From: Chthoniobacter flavus Ellin428
GTDB taxonomy: Bacteria; Verrucomicrobiota; Verrucomicrobiia; Chthoniobacterales; Chthoniobacteraceae
Assembly (NCBI RefSeq): GCF_000173075.1
Contig: NZ_ABVL01000014.1
Span: forward strand, 62,001 to 126,000
Length of the DNA stretch: 64,000 nucleotides
Direction of reading: 5' to 3'
Position numbers and translations under genes: made by a program. Within the stretch, counting starts at the first letter, position 1. The number at the start of each line of letters is the position of its first letter. Below, piece by piece: positions 52,712 through 61,758 of this stretch. The notes under the pieces were generated by a model, which had not been told where the DNA came from, searched no databases, and was given only the letters and a program-made list of their open reading frames with translations.

Positions 52712-53560
52712 ATGAGAGTTCTCTGGAAAGGTTCCATTACCTTTGGCCTGGTAACGATTCCCGTTTCGCTTTACCCCGCCACCCAACGCGAGGAATTGAA
52801 ATTCCGCCTCTTGCGGTCGACCGATCATAGCCCGGTGAATTACAAGCGCGTGGCCGAGGCGGATGGAAAGGAGGTGCCTTGGGATCAGATCGTGAAAGGG
52901 TATGAATACGAGAAGGGAAAGTTCGTCATTCTCAAGGAGGAGGATTTTGCGCGGGTGGATGTCGAGGCGACGCAGACGGTCGATATCATCAATTTTGTGA
53001 GTCTCGCGGATGTGGATCCGTTGCTCTTCTACAAACCGTATTATCTGGAAGTGGGCAAAGGCGGCGACAAGGCCTACGTCCTTTTGCGCGATGCGCTGAT
53101 GGACACCGGCAAGATCGCCATCGCTAAAGTGGTCATCCGCGCCCGGCAACATCTCGCGGCGGTAAAGCCGCAGAAGAAAGGCCTCATGCTGGAACTCATG
53201 CATTTCCCGCGGGAACTTGTCGACGTTTCCGAATTCGATCAGCCCAAGGAGAAGACGGTGGGAAAGGCCGAGATGCAGATGGCGCGCCAACTCATCACGA
53301 GCATGTCCACCAATTGGCATCCGCAGGAATACACCGACGAATATCATCTGGCCCTCGAGAAGCTCATCGAGGACAAGATCGAGCATGGCGACAAGGCCGG
53401 CCCGAAGCCGGCGAAGAAGCATAAGGCGACGAACGTCATCGATCTCGTCTCGGTGTTGCAGAAGAGCCTGCAGCAAACCAAGGGCGAGGCGAAGGGCGGC
53501 AAGAAGCGCGCGGCGAAGAAATCGCGGGCGCACCACGCTACTCACAAGAAAGCGGCGTAA
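52712..53560 (+). CDS. ku: Non-homologous end-joining protein Ku
   Basis: 282 residues. The bacterial Ku core starts VLWKGSITFGLVTIPVSLY and includes NYKRVAEADGKEVPW, YYLEVGKGGDKAYVLLRDAL, and MARQLITSMSTNWHPQEYTDEY. Lys/Ala-rich tail at the C-terminus, common in bacterial Ku for DNA contact. It binds double-strand ends as a homodimer and recruits LigD, whose gene lies directly downstream. Confidence 0.96.
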   Translation: MRVLWKGSITFGLVTIPVSLYPATQREELKFRLLRSTDHSPVNYKRVAEADGKEVPWDQIVKGYEYEKGKFVILKEEDFARVDVEATQTVDIINFVSLADVDPLLFYKPYYLEVGKGGDKAYVLLRDALMDTGKIAIAKVVIRARQHLAAVKPQKKGLMLELMHFPRELVDVSEFDQPKEKTVGKAEMQMARQLITSMSTNWHPQEYTDEYHLALEKLIEDKIEHGDKAGPKPAKKHKATNVIDLVSVLQKSLQQTKGEAKGGKKRAAKKSRAHHATHKKAA

Positions 53561-53576
53561 GAGACTGTGAAAAAAA

Positions 53577-53646
53577 GGCCCGCAAATCACGCGAATGACA
53601 CGAATGGAGAAATTTTCATTCGCGTCATCAGTGTGATTCGCGGGCC
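53577..53646. repeat. Hairpin between ku and ligD
   Basis: ggcccgcaaatcacgcgaat and gacacgaatg pair with the inverse cattcgcgtcatcagtgtga and ttcgcgggcc; about 30-base arms with a few mismatches and a 10-base loop. A wider pair is actgtgaaaaaaa (53564-53576) and tttatttcacagt (53665-53677). It may end the ku transcript or attenuate ligD. Confidence 0.7.
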
Positions 53647-53692
53647 AAACAATCTCTCCGCCGGTTTATTTCACAGTATTTAAGCACCGGCC

Positions 53693-55279
53693 ATGTCGCT
53701 CAAGGAGTACACCCGGAAACGCGACTTTCGCAAAACGCCAGAGCCGGATGCTGCACCGGCGAAACGGAAAGCAGGGCATCGCTTCGTCGTGCAGAAACAC
53801 GATGCCAGCCGGTTGCACTACGACTTTCGTTTGGAGATCGGTGGGACGTTGAAATCGTGGGCGGTGCCGAAGGGGATGCCGTTCGCGCACGGGGAAAAAC
53901 ATCTCGCAGTGCACGTGGAGGATCACCCACTGGCCTATATCGATTTCGAAGGGACGATTCCCGAGGGGCAATATGGCGGCGGAACGGTGATGGTGTGGGA
54001 CCAAGGGACATTCGAGCCCCAGAGCAAGTCGCCGGCGAAGGATCTGGAGAAAGGGAAACTGCACTTCACGCTCCATGGGAAAAAACTGAAGGGCGAGTGG
54101 TATCTGGTGCGGTTGCGGGATGAGAACCAATGGCTGCTCATCCGCGGCGGGGAAAACATGAAGCCGGTGTCGAAGAAACAGGAGGACACGTCGGCGCTTT
54201 CCGGGCGTTCGATGCACCAGCTTTCGCAGGGCGATCGCGTGTGGCAATCGAAGTCCGCGAGTGAGACAACGTCGAAGGGAGCAAAGCGTCGCCCGGCTCG
54301 GCCGGCGCCGCTGCCAAAATTTGTCGAGCCAATGAAGGCTCGACTCGCGGCGCATCCGCCGCACGGGGAGTGGAGTTATGAGATTAAGTTCGACGGCTTT
54401 CGCGCGCTGGCCTTGAAGGGGGGCAGTCAGGTGCGTTTGCTCTCGCGCAACGAAAAGGATTTTGGGGCGAAATTTCCCGAGGTGATGGAAGCGGTGCTCG
54501 CGCTCGACGTGCAGGACGCGATCGTCGATGGCGAGATCGTGGCGCTCGATGGCGAGGGACGTTCTTCATTCCAATTGCTCCAGGCACGCGAACTCGGCGA
54601 GGAACGGCCACCGCTGTTTTTCTACGCCTTCGATTTGCTGCAGCTCAATGGCGAGAAGCTGGTCGGCCTGCCATTGGATGAGCGTCGGGAAAAGCTTGCC
54701 CACTTATTGCGTGGCGCACCGGAAGTCATTCGCTTTTCGGATACGCTGGGCACCGATGCCAAACGGTTGCTGGCCCAGGTGCGGAAGCTGAATCTCGAAG
54801 GACTCATCGGGAAGCGCGCCGATTCGCTCTACGAAGCGGGCAAACGCACGGGCGCATGGATCAAGCTCAAGATTCAGCAAGAGCAGGAGTTCGTCATCGG
54901 CGGCTATACCGATCCGGAAGGAAGCCGGCCGCACTTTGGTGCGCTGCTGGTTGGCGTGCAACAGAAGGGGAAGCTGATCTACTGCGGGAAAGTCGGCACG
55001 GGGTTCAACCACAGCGTGCTCAAGAGTCTGTATGCGGCTTTCAAGAAAATCGCGCGCCAGAAGTGTCCTTTTGCCAATCTACCTGCGAAGAGTAGCGGGC
55101 GTTGGAAGCAAGGGATCACCGCCGCGGAGATGAGGCGCTGCCATTGGGTCGAGCCGAAGATGGTGTGTCAGATCAAGTTTGGTGAATGGACACGCGACGA
55201 CGTGTTGCGCCAGCCGGTCTTCCTGGGCCTGCGCGAGGATAAGGACGCCAGCGAGGTGGTTCGCGAAAAAGCATCCTGA
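53693..55279 (+). CDS. ligD: LigD-type ATP-dependent DNA ligase with 3'-phosphoesterase domain
   Basis: 528 residues. N-terminal phosphoesterase domain (about 25-150: HRFVVQKHDASRLHYDFRLE, HLAVHVEDHPLAYIDFEGTIPEGQYGGG), then an ATP-dependent ligase domain with nucleotidyl lysine in EIKFDGFRAL, DGEIVALDGEG and the C-terminal OB-fold part (FVIGGYTDPEG, GFNHSVL). Seals ends in NHEJ with Ku. The polymerase domain is a separate gene two bases downstream. Confidence 0.95.
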   Translation: MSLKEYTRKRDFRKTPEPDAAPAKRKAGHRFVVQKHDASRLHYDFRLEIGGTLKSWAVPKGMPFAHGEKHLAVHVEDHPLAYIDFEGTIPEGQYGGGTVMVWDQGTFEPQSKSPAKDLEKGKLHFTLHGKKLKGEWYLVRLRDENQWLLIRGGENMKPVSKKQEDTSALSGRSMHQLSQGDRVWQSKSASETTSKGAKRRPARPAPLPKFVEPMKARLAAHPPHGEWSYEIKFDGFRALALKGGSQVRLLSRNEKDFGAKFPEVMEAVLALDVQDAIVDGEIVALDGEGRSSFQLLQARELGEERPPLFFYAFDLLQLNGEKLVGLPLDERREKLAHLLRGAPEVIRFSDTLGTDAKRLLAQVRKLNLEGLIGKRADSLYEAGKRTGAWIKLKIQQEQEFVIGGYTDPEGSRPHFGALLVGVQQKGKLIYCGKVGTGFNHSVLKSLYAAFKKIARQKCPFANLPAKSSGRWKQGITAAEMRRCHWVEPKMVCQIKFGEWTRDDVLRQPVFLGLREDKDASEVVREKAS

Positions 55280-55281
55280 TT

Positions 55282-56211
55282 ATGAGCACGAAAGCGACGC
55301 TCGATGTGGCCGGACGAAAGGTCAATGTCAGCAACCTGGAGAAGGTCTTCTACCCGAAGGTCGGGTTCACCAAGGGCCAGGTGATCGACTATTACATCCG
55401 CATCTCCGAGGTGCTGCTGCCGCACTTGAAGGACCGGCCGATCAGCCTCAAGCGCTACCCGGAAGGTGTCGACGGTTTCTTCTTCTATGAGAAGCAGTGT
55501 CCGAGTCACCGGCCCGATTGGGTGAAGACGGCAAAGGTGGCGAAGAACGAGGGCGGGGCCATCGATTACTGCGTGATGAACGACCTCCCGGCCCTGGTCT
55601 GGGCCGCCAATCTCGCGGACCTCGAGCTGCATACCTTTCTGCATCGCGCCAAGGCGATCGACAAACCGACGGCGCTGGCCTTCGACCTCGATCCCGGCGC
55701 TCCGGCGGACATCGTGCAATGCTGCCAGGTCGGCCTGTGGGTGAAGGAGATATTCGATGGGTTCGGCTTGGAGTCATTTCCGAAAACCTCGGGGTCGAAA
55801 GGCCTGCAGGTCTACGTGCCGCTGAACACTGCCGTGACTTACGAGAAAACCAAGGCCTTCGCCCACACGCTGGCGCTGCTGCTGGAGAAGCAGCACCCGG
55901 AGTTAGTCGTCTCGCGCATGCAAAAAGTCCTGCGCAAAGGCAAGGTGCTCGTCGACTGGAGTCAGAACGACGACAAGAAGACGACGATCAATGTTTACTC
56001 CCTGCGGGCCAAGGAGCGGCCCACGGTATCGACGCCGGTGACTTGGAAAGAAGTGGCGGCGGCAGTGAAGAAGAAAGGGGCGGAATCCTTGAGCTTTGAC
56101 AGTGAAGAAGTGCTCCGGCGCGTGAAAAAACTGGGCGACCTTTTCGAGCCGGTTCTGACCTTGAAACAGAAGCTACCCGCCTTGCGGCGGCTCGAAAAAC
56201 TGGACGATTAA
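55282..56211 (+). CDS. LigD-type NHEJ polymerase (primase-polymerase) as a separate gene
   Basis: 309 residues. Begins VNVSNLEKVFYPKVGFTKGQVIDYY, then DRPISLKRYPEG, ADLELHTFLHRAKAIDKPTALAFDLDPG (DxD metal site), KTSGSKGLQVYVPL and LVDWSQNDDKKTTINVYSLRAK. These match the AEP polymerase domain of LigD, which fills gaps and adds ribonucleotides at breaks. Two bases after the ligase stop, so the set acts as one operon with ku. Fused in many bacteria; split here. Confidence 0.94.
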   Translation: MSTKATLDVAGRKVNVSNLEKVFYPKVGFTKGQVIDYYIRISEVLLPHLKDRPISLKRYPEGVDGFFFYEKQCPSHRPDWVKTAKVAKNEGGAIDYCVMNDLPALVWAANLADLELHTFLHRAKAIDKPTALAFDLDPGAPADIVQCCQVGLWVKEIFDGFGLESFPKTSGSKGLQVYVPLNTAVTYEKTKAFAHTLALLLEKQHPELVVSRMQKVLRKGKVLVDWSQNDDKKTTINVYSLRAKERPTVSTPVTWKEVAAAVKKKGAESLSFDSEEVLRRVKKLGDLFEPVLTLKQKLPALRRLEKLDD

Positions 56212-56242
56212 ACTGGGGGGACTGCGGGAGCGGCTGCCTGAC

Positions 56243-56311
56243 TCACGACGTCATGAGGAGCGCGGCCAAAATGAACCACACGAGTCCCCAAAGAAATGAG
56301 TCGGTGTTCAT
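56243..56311 (-). CDS. Possible 22-residue membrane peptide
   Basis: A short frame MNTDSFLWGLVWFILAALLM plus TS, almost all membrane helix. Lies after the M50 protease gene on the same strand. No ribosome-binding site is clear and length is tiny, so this is only a suggestion. Confidence 0.22.
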   Translation of the reverse strand: MNTDSFLWGLVWFILAALLMTS

Positions 56312-56402
56312 GGCAGAAGCTCTTCGGGGACGAAGCGAAGGGCGGTTGCATTCCATTTCAATTGACGCGCGAATTTTTGGGGATGGACCGCTACGACGCC
56401 CT

Positions 56403-57311
56403 TCAAGAGACGCGGCGCATCCAGTCGAAAAGTGGATGAGACTCCCGGCAGTCGATGCAGATCGTCGTCGGAAAAGTGGTATGACAGTGCGGACATTCCG
56501 CGCGGGTCTCAAAGGTGTCGAAGCCAACTCCGCACTGATGGCAGCGCCACAGAGCCCCGATCGGCGGGTGCACATGACAGGATGGACAGGTGAACTCCGG
56601 TCGACGCGGCAGACGCTCGAGCGCGGTGAGTGTCTTGGCGTGGTCCCAAGCGCGGCGGCAATTCGAGGCGAGGTAAAAGGTGATGAGGCCCAGCCAGATA
56701 TCCCGCTTCGTCAATGCCAACACTCCGAGCGCGGCGGCGCCCAGAAAGCCGAAAATGGCAGCAACATACATGCTGCGGGCCCGACCGATGAAGAACCACA
56801 GGAGCGAGCGAAAGATTTGTCCCCCATCCAACGGATAGACCGGAAGCAGATTGAAGATCAGCAGTCCAGTATTGATCCACCAGAGGTTGCGCAGGAAGGT
56901 CTCTAGGTCGGGAAGGTGCGCATCGAAGGATAGGGGGATTTCCTGAAACCGAACCACTGCGGTGAATACGAAAAACAGTACCACATTCACCAACGGGCCG
57001 GCAGCAATGCTCCAAAGCTCCGCACCCGGCCGGGCCGGCGGCGAGACGTAGGCGATGCCGCCGAAAGGCCAGAGGAGAATTTGATCCGCTTTGCCGCCGA
57101 CCTGCCGGGTGGCCAGCGCGTGACCGAACTCGTGAATCAGGACGATCAGGAACAGCGACAAATACTCCGCTATTTTCCAGCCGATGGAAGAGTAGGCATG
57201 GGCCCGGTAGTTGATCTGGTAAATGGCCACGAAAATCCACGCCCAGTGAACGTAAACGTCGATCCCAAAGACGCGAAACAACCGTAGCGAATCTGTCCTT
57301 TGAGAGGCCAT
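56403..57311 (-). CDS. M50 site-2 protease homologue with C-terminal zinc ribbons
   Basis: 302 residues from the ATG at 57311. Membrane protease with IHEFGHALATRQVGG (the HExxH zinc site) and the second motif NLLPVYPLDGG, whose Asp completes the site. The C-terminal 70 residues have paired CxxC motifs (TCPSCHVHPP, WRCHQCGVGFD, ECPHCHTTF, ICIDCRESHP), suggesting zinc ribbons on the cytosolic side. Such enzymes cut membrane-anchored regulators. Followed on the same strand after its paralogue at 57384-58307. Confidence 0.85.
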   Translation of the reverse strand: MASQRTDSLRLFRVFGIDVYVHWAWIFVAIYQINYRAHAYSSIGWKIAEYLSLFLIVLIHEFGHALATRQVGGKADQILLWPFGGIAYVSPPARPGAELWSIAAGPLVNVVLFFVFTAVVRFQEIPLSFDAHLPDLETFLRNLWWINTGLLIFNLLPVYPLDGGQIFRSLLWFFIGRARSMYVAAIFGFLGAAALGVLALTKRDIWLGLITFYLASNCRRAWDHAKTLTALERLPRRPEFTCPSCHVHPPIGALWRCHQCGVGFDTFETRAECPHCHTTFPTTICIDCRESHPLFDWMRRVS

Positions 57312-57383
57312 ACCAGTCACTCTCGCCGACGGTCTTCTGCGCGGCAAGGAACATCACCTGGCGGCAGTCTTTCCGGGCCCTGC

Positions 57384-58307
57384 TCAGGACGTCAGTGGCG
57401 AACCGGCGGCCCACGCCGCGATGGGATGTGATTCCTGGCAATACTGACATTGCGTGCCCGGAAACACCGTTTTACACTGTGGGCATTCCGACGGCGGGGC
57501 GAAGGCGTCAATGCGGGTTCCGCACTGCTGGCAGCGCCAATGGGTGCCGATCGGTGGATGCGCGTGGCAGGAGGGGCAGAAGAGTTCCTTTCTTTGCGGC
57601 AGCCTCTCCAGGACCACGAGGCCTTTGGCTCGCTCCCAGTTCCGACGACAGGTCAGGAAAAGGTAGAAGGCCAAAACGCCGATCCAGATGGACTCTCTGT
57701 AAAGCGCCCAATATCCAAGGGCGAGCGTGGCCAAAAATCCGCACAGCACGGCAACATACAGGCTGCGCGCGCGGCTCAGGAAGGACCATAGGAGAGTCCG
57801 TAGGATTCGCCCACCGTCCAGCGGATAGATGGGCAGCAGATTGAAAAGTAACACGACGATATTGAGGAACCACAGGTTCCGCAGGAGCCTGTCCAGATCG
57901 TCGACGGCTGGGAGGGATTTGGCCGTGAGCGGAATTCCGTCGAGCCAGAGCAGAGCCGTGAAAACGAGAAAGAGTCCGACATTCACCAGAGGTCCCGCGG
58001 CGGCGCGCCAAAGCTCGGCGCCACGACGCGGTAAAGAAGAGACGTAAGTCGTGCAGCCCAGTGGCCAAAGGAGGACTCCAGTCGCCCTGCCTCCGACCTG
58101 CCGGGTGGCCATCACCTTGCCGAAGGCGCAGATCAGGAGGATGGCGAAAAGCCCCAGATATTCTGCTGCCGCCGAAGTGAGAGAGCTGTAGACGTGGCTG
58201 CGGTTTTCAATCTGCCAGAGGGCGACGAAGAGCCACGACCAGTGCACGTATACGTCCACCCCCGAGACCCGAAACAACCGTAGCGATTTTCCTCTCCCAG
58301 TAAACAT
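57384..58307 (-). CDS. M50-like pseudoprotease, paralogue of the next gene, zinc motif lost
   Basis: 307 residues from the ATG at 58307, by alignment with the neighbour. It has the same order: SLRLFRVSGVDVYVHWSWLFVA, NLLPIYPLDGGRILRTLLW, and the four-part CxxC tail (FCPSCHAHPP, WRCQQCGTR, ECPQCKTVF, CQYCQESHP). But where the active copy has IHEFGHALATRQVGG, this one has ICAFGKVMATRQVGG: both His and the Glu are gone. The reading frame is clean, so this is a substituted, likely inactive, member rather than a decayed one. It may bind substrates or regulate the active copy. Confidence 0.85.
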   Translation of the reverse strand: MFTGRGKSLRLFRVSGVDVYVHWSWLFVALWQIENRSHVYSSLTSAAAEYLGLFAILLICAFGKVMATRQVGGRATGVLLWPLGCTTYVSSLPRRGAELWRAAAGPLVNVGLFLVFTALLWLDGIPLTAKSLPAVDDLDRLLRNLWFLNIVVLLFNLLPIYPLDGGRILRTLLWSFLSRARSLYVAVLCGFLATLALGYWALYRESIWIGVLAFYLFLTCRRNWERAKGLVVLERLPQRKELFCPSCHAHPPIGTHWRCQQCGTRIDAFAPPSECPQCKTVFPGTQCQYCQESHPIAAWAAGSPLTS

Positions 58308-58612
58308 CGGCGCACTCTGGCCAACGTGTCCGAGAGTAGCAAGGGACATTGCTACGCGCGGCGGCCGCTGCCTTGGCCAGAGAATGCCGTCTCGGAAGAC
58401 GATCGCGCGAATTTGCCTATCCTGCCGAATGAGGTTCCATCATCAGGACTGACACCGGAGTCGTGCGCCACTGGACCAGCGGGTGCACGGTCTTGCAGGT
58501 CATATGGCTTCACTCAGAGGCAGCCGCTTCGGGCGTGCACTTTTTGGTGTCTTACGCACCCGCGTGATTTGCCAAACCCGGTTGAGCCCGATATATCTTG
58601 CCTCCCCACCGC

Positions 58613-59410
58613 ATGGATCGACTCCTGTTGGTCATCGCTACATTCTGTTTTCTCTTTGGCTTTGCTTATACGATGCATGCCTTGGGGGCGCGCGTGTACA
58701 AGGCTTCGCGGCTCAATTTCTTCGCGATCCTCACCGGTTTTCTCTGTCAGACGGGCTTTCTTTACCTTCGGGGGCATGCCCTGGGGCGGTGTCCGCTGAC
58801 CAGCCTCTTTGAGGTGCTGGTCTTCCTGAGTTGGTCGACCGTTCTCTTTTACCTGCTCATTGGTCCGACTTACCGCCTTTCCCTGTTGGGGGCGTTTACC
58901 TCGCCGCTGGCTTTTCTCTTTCTGGTGGCCGCGCTGCTGCTGGCTCACGATCATGCGCCGATCAAGACAGCCAATCCGCCCAATGGCTGGCTGGAATTGC
59001 ACGCGGCTCTCTCCGTGGTCGCCTACGGCGCCTTCGCGCTGGCCTTTGTTGCGGGGGTGATGTATCTGGCTCAGGAAAAGCAGCTTAAGAGTCACAATAT
59101 CCACTCGATCTTCTATCATCTCCCGCCGATCCGCGATCTGGCCGTAGCCAATACCCGGCTGATTATCGTCGGCTTTCTGTTGCTCACCGTCGGGCTCGGC
59201 GCGGGATTTGGCCTTGGGAGCATCTTCACTCACTCGGTCGTGACCGCGTGGGCGGTCGGCGTCTGGTTCCTTTACGGGTTCATCCTCACCGCGGAATGGC
59301 GGCATCGGATCAGCCCGCGGCGCGTTGCGTGGTTGTCCGTGGCGGCGTTCAGCGTCCTGTTGATCACGCTGGGAGGTCTAAATTTCATTACGCAGAAAGG
59401 TGGTCTGTAG
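58613..59410 (+). CDS. CcsA/HemX-like inner-membrane protein, heme-linked
   Basis: 265 residues, eight predicted helices, with GWLELHAALSVVAYGAFALAF in the core and a conserved Trp-rich exit (VTAWAVGVWFLYGFILTAEWRH). This matches the CcsA/HemX (YpjD) superfamily, used in cytochrome c assembly or in stabilising HemA. Lies 2 bases before hemA on the same strand, which favours a HemX-type role. The ATG at 58613 is chosen for the hydrophobic start (MDRLLLVIATFCF). Confidence 0.8.
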   Translation: MDRLLLVIATFCFLFGFAYTMHALGARVYKASRLNFFAILTGFLCQTGFLYLRGHALGRCPLTSLFEVLVFLSWSTVLFYLLIGPTYRLSLLGAFTSPLAFLFLVAALLLAHDHAPIKTANPPNGWLELHAALSVVAYGAFALAFVAGVMYLAQEKQLKSHNIHSIFYHLPPIRDLAVANTRLIIVGFLLLTVGLGAGFGLGSIFTHSVVTAWAVGVWFLYGFILTAEWRHRISPRRVAWLSVAAFSVLLITLGGLNFITQKGGL

Positions 59411-59412
59411 CG

Positions 59413-60475
59413 ATGGAGATTCTCTGCCTCGGCCTCAGCCACCATACCGCCCCCGTCGCCATCCGGGAAAAATTTGCCATTGGGGAAACCGAAGCCACGG
59501 AGGTCGCCCAAGCAGCTTCTGGGATCAGAGGGCGTGAGCGAGGTGGTGGTCGTCTCCACCTGCAATCGCGTGGAATTCTACGTGGCCGCGGAGCAGGCAG
59601 CGCAGGGTTTTGGCGCGGTGAATGAATTCCTGACCACGCGCCTCGCCGAGCCGCCGGGCAGCGCCTTTTTCCAATTGCCCACCGCGGCCGCCGTCCGCCA
59701 CCTCTTCCGCGTGGTCAGCGGGCTGGATTCCATGGTGCTCGGCGAGACCGAAATCCTCGGCCAGGTGAAGAAAGCCTACGCCGCGGCCAGCGCCGGAAAG
59801 ACGACGGCAAAACATCTGAACAAGTTTTTCCAGCGCGCCTTCAATGTGGCCAAGGACGTGCGCACCAACACCAACATCACCCGCGGCTCAGTGAGCGTCG
59901 GTTCGGCGGCGGTGGAACTCGCCGAGAAGATTTTCGGCAAGCTGTCGACCTGCCACGTGATGATCCTCGGCGCCGGCGAGATGAGCGAGCTGACCGCCGG
60001 GGCACTTTCCGCCCGCGGCGTGAAATCGATTTTCGTGGCGAATCGTTCCTACGATCGCGCGGTGACCCTGGCGGAGAAGATGAAGGGCAAGGCCATTCAT
60101 TTCGAAGACTGGCCGCGGGAGTTTCACGACGTGGATATTCTCATCGGTTCCACGGCCGCTCCGCATCACGTGCTCACCGCGGCGCAACTCGGCCCGATCA
60201 TGCGCACGCGGCCGGATCGCCCGCTTTTCTGCATCGATCTCGCCGTGCCGCGCGACATCGAGCCCGCGGTGAACGACATCGAGGGAGTGTATCTTTATGA
60301 CATCGACGCGCTGCAAGCGAGGGCTGACCAATCCATGAACGTCCGCAAACAGGAACTCGTGATTTGCGAGCAGATGATCGAGCGGCATGCTGTGGAATTT
60401 GGCGAATGGCTGGCCGGCGGCTGGACGCAGGCTGGGGTGCGCTATTCGGAAGCGGTGTCGGGAGGACAGAGTTGA
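59413..60475 (+). CDS. hemA: Glutamyl-tRNA reductase, one frameshift
   Basis: First step of tetrapyrrole synthesis: reduces glutamyl-tRNA to glutamate semialdehyde. Starts MEILCLGLSHHTAPVAIREK; after a one-base correction (remove a C from gccc at 59507-59509) it continues KQLLGSEGVSEVVVVSTCNRVEFY, with the catalytic Cys in STCNR. Further motifs: GLDSMVLGETEILGQVKKAY, GAGEMSELTAGAL and NRSYDRAVTLA. The total is about 353 residues, somewhat shorter than the usual 415-430 because the helical tail is short. Stop overlaps hemC. Confidence 0.93.
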
Positions 60476-61395
60476 AGTCGATCATTCTTGGAACCCGCGC
60501 CTCGGCGCTGGCCGTTGCCCAGGTGGAGTTGACGACGAAGGCGCTGGCTGCAGCCTTTCCCGCCATGCAGATCGAGCGGCGGGAATTCGTGACGCGCGGG
60601 GATAAGAAGCTCGACCTCAGCCTTCTCCGCGCCAACGAAGCCGGCGGCAAAGGTCTCTTCACGAAAGAGCTCGAGGACGCTTTGTTGAACGGCTCGATCG
60701 ATGTGGCGGTCCACAGTCTCAAAGACCTACCCGGACACAATCCACCAGGCCTCGACATCACCGCGGTGCTGGAGCGTGCGCCGACCGCGGATGTGCTCAT
60801 CACCAAGCAGCCGCAGACCTTGCTCGACCTGCCGCAGGGCGTGTTGCTCGGCACGAGCAGTGTGCGCCGGGCGCGGCAATTGCAATGGCGCCGGCCCGAT
60901 GTGCGCGTCGAAGAATGGCGCGGCAATGTGCAGACGCGTTTGCGCAAGTTGGCGGAGCGGGACGATGTCACCGGCATCATCCTCGCGCAGGCGGGGCTGG
61001 AGCGGCTGGGTCACGATCTCAGCGCTGGCCGGCTCGAAACCGAGCATGGGAAATTTTATGTCACCTCGCTGGCGGAGGATTTGTTACCGGCCATCGGCCA
61101 GGGGGCGATCGCTTTGCAAAGCCGCGCTGACCGCGCGGAAGTAGCGGCGGTATTGCAGAAGATCGACCATCGCGAGACGCATCTCGCCATCCGCGCCGAG
61201 CGTGAACTGCAGCGTTTGTTGGCCGGCGACTGTGCGTTGCCGGTAGGCGTGCGCACGAAGCTGCTCCCCGGCGGCATCGCCATGCGGGCGATCCTCTTCG
61301 GCCCGCCCGACGCCCCGCCGAAGCAGGCCGAGGCAGAAGCCGCGACGCCGGAGGCTGTGGCGGCGGAGGTGTTTGCTCAGCTAGAGCAACACTGA
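60472..61395 (+). CDS. hemC: Hydroxymethylbilane synthase (porphobilinogen deaminase)
   Basis: 307 residues. Starts at a TTG in a TTGA overlap with hemA: KSIILGTRASALAVAQVE. Motifs: GGKGLFTKELEDALL, VHSLKDLP, TSSVRRARQL, and the dipyrromethane cofactor cysteine in AGDCALPVG (about residue 250). Joins four porphobilinogens into hydroxymethylbilane. The pairing with hemA makes a small heme operon. Confidence 0.94.
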   Translation: MKSIILGTRASALAVAQVELTTKALAAAFPAMQIERREFVTRGDKKLDLSLLRANEAGGKGLFTKELEDALLNGSIDVAVHSLKDLPGHNPPGLDITAVLERAPTADVLITKQPQTLLDLPQGVLLGTSSVRRARQLQWRRPDVRVEEWRGNVQTRLRKLAERDDVTGIILAQAGLERLGHDLSAGRLETEHGKFYVTSLAEDLLPAIGQGAIALQSRADRAEVAAVLQKIDHRETHLAIRAERELQRLLAGDCALPVGVRTKLLPGGIAMRAILFGPPDAPPKQAEAEAATPEAVAAEVFAQLEQH

Positions 61396-61428
61396 ATGGC
61401 CTGTCCTGTCCGCTGAATCGCTGATGCC

Positions 61429-61758
61429 ATGCCTGCCGATCGAGATTCTGGGATTCGGAGATTCCGTGGATGGCTTCTGATCGTTCTTTTCGCGATTGCC
61501 GTGATCGCCACGCTGTTGACCATCTCGTATGTGCGAGCTCGCAGCCAAGCCGAACGAGTGCTGGTAAAACAGGGAGGGCATTGGAAACGTCTCTCCAGCC
61601 GAATGTGGTTTATAGACAGGACCGGTTCGTTGACACTGTCTTGGGAGTTTACGTACGAAACATTGGATTACTTCGCAGATTGGCCGGTCTACTTCCGCTA
61701 CACTCTTACTGGTTACCCGATCCCGCCCACACCGACGGAAGATTCTATCCCACACTGA
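61429..61758 (+). CDS. Small single-pass membrane protein
   Basis: 109 residues. N-terminal basic region, one helix (WLLIVLFAIAVIATLLTISYV), then a soluble segment WKRLSSRMWFIDRTGSL... rich in aromatics. No family. Convergent with the sensor kinase, with 14 bases overlap. Confidence 0.5.
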   Translation: MPADRDSGIRRFRGWLLIVLFAIAVIATLLTISYVRARSQAERVLVKQGGHWKRLSSRMWFIDRTGSLTLSWEFTYETLDYFADWPVYFRYTLTGYPIPPTPTEDSIPH

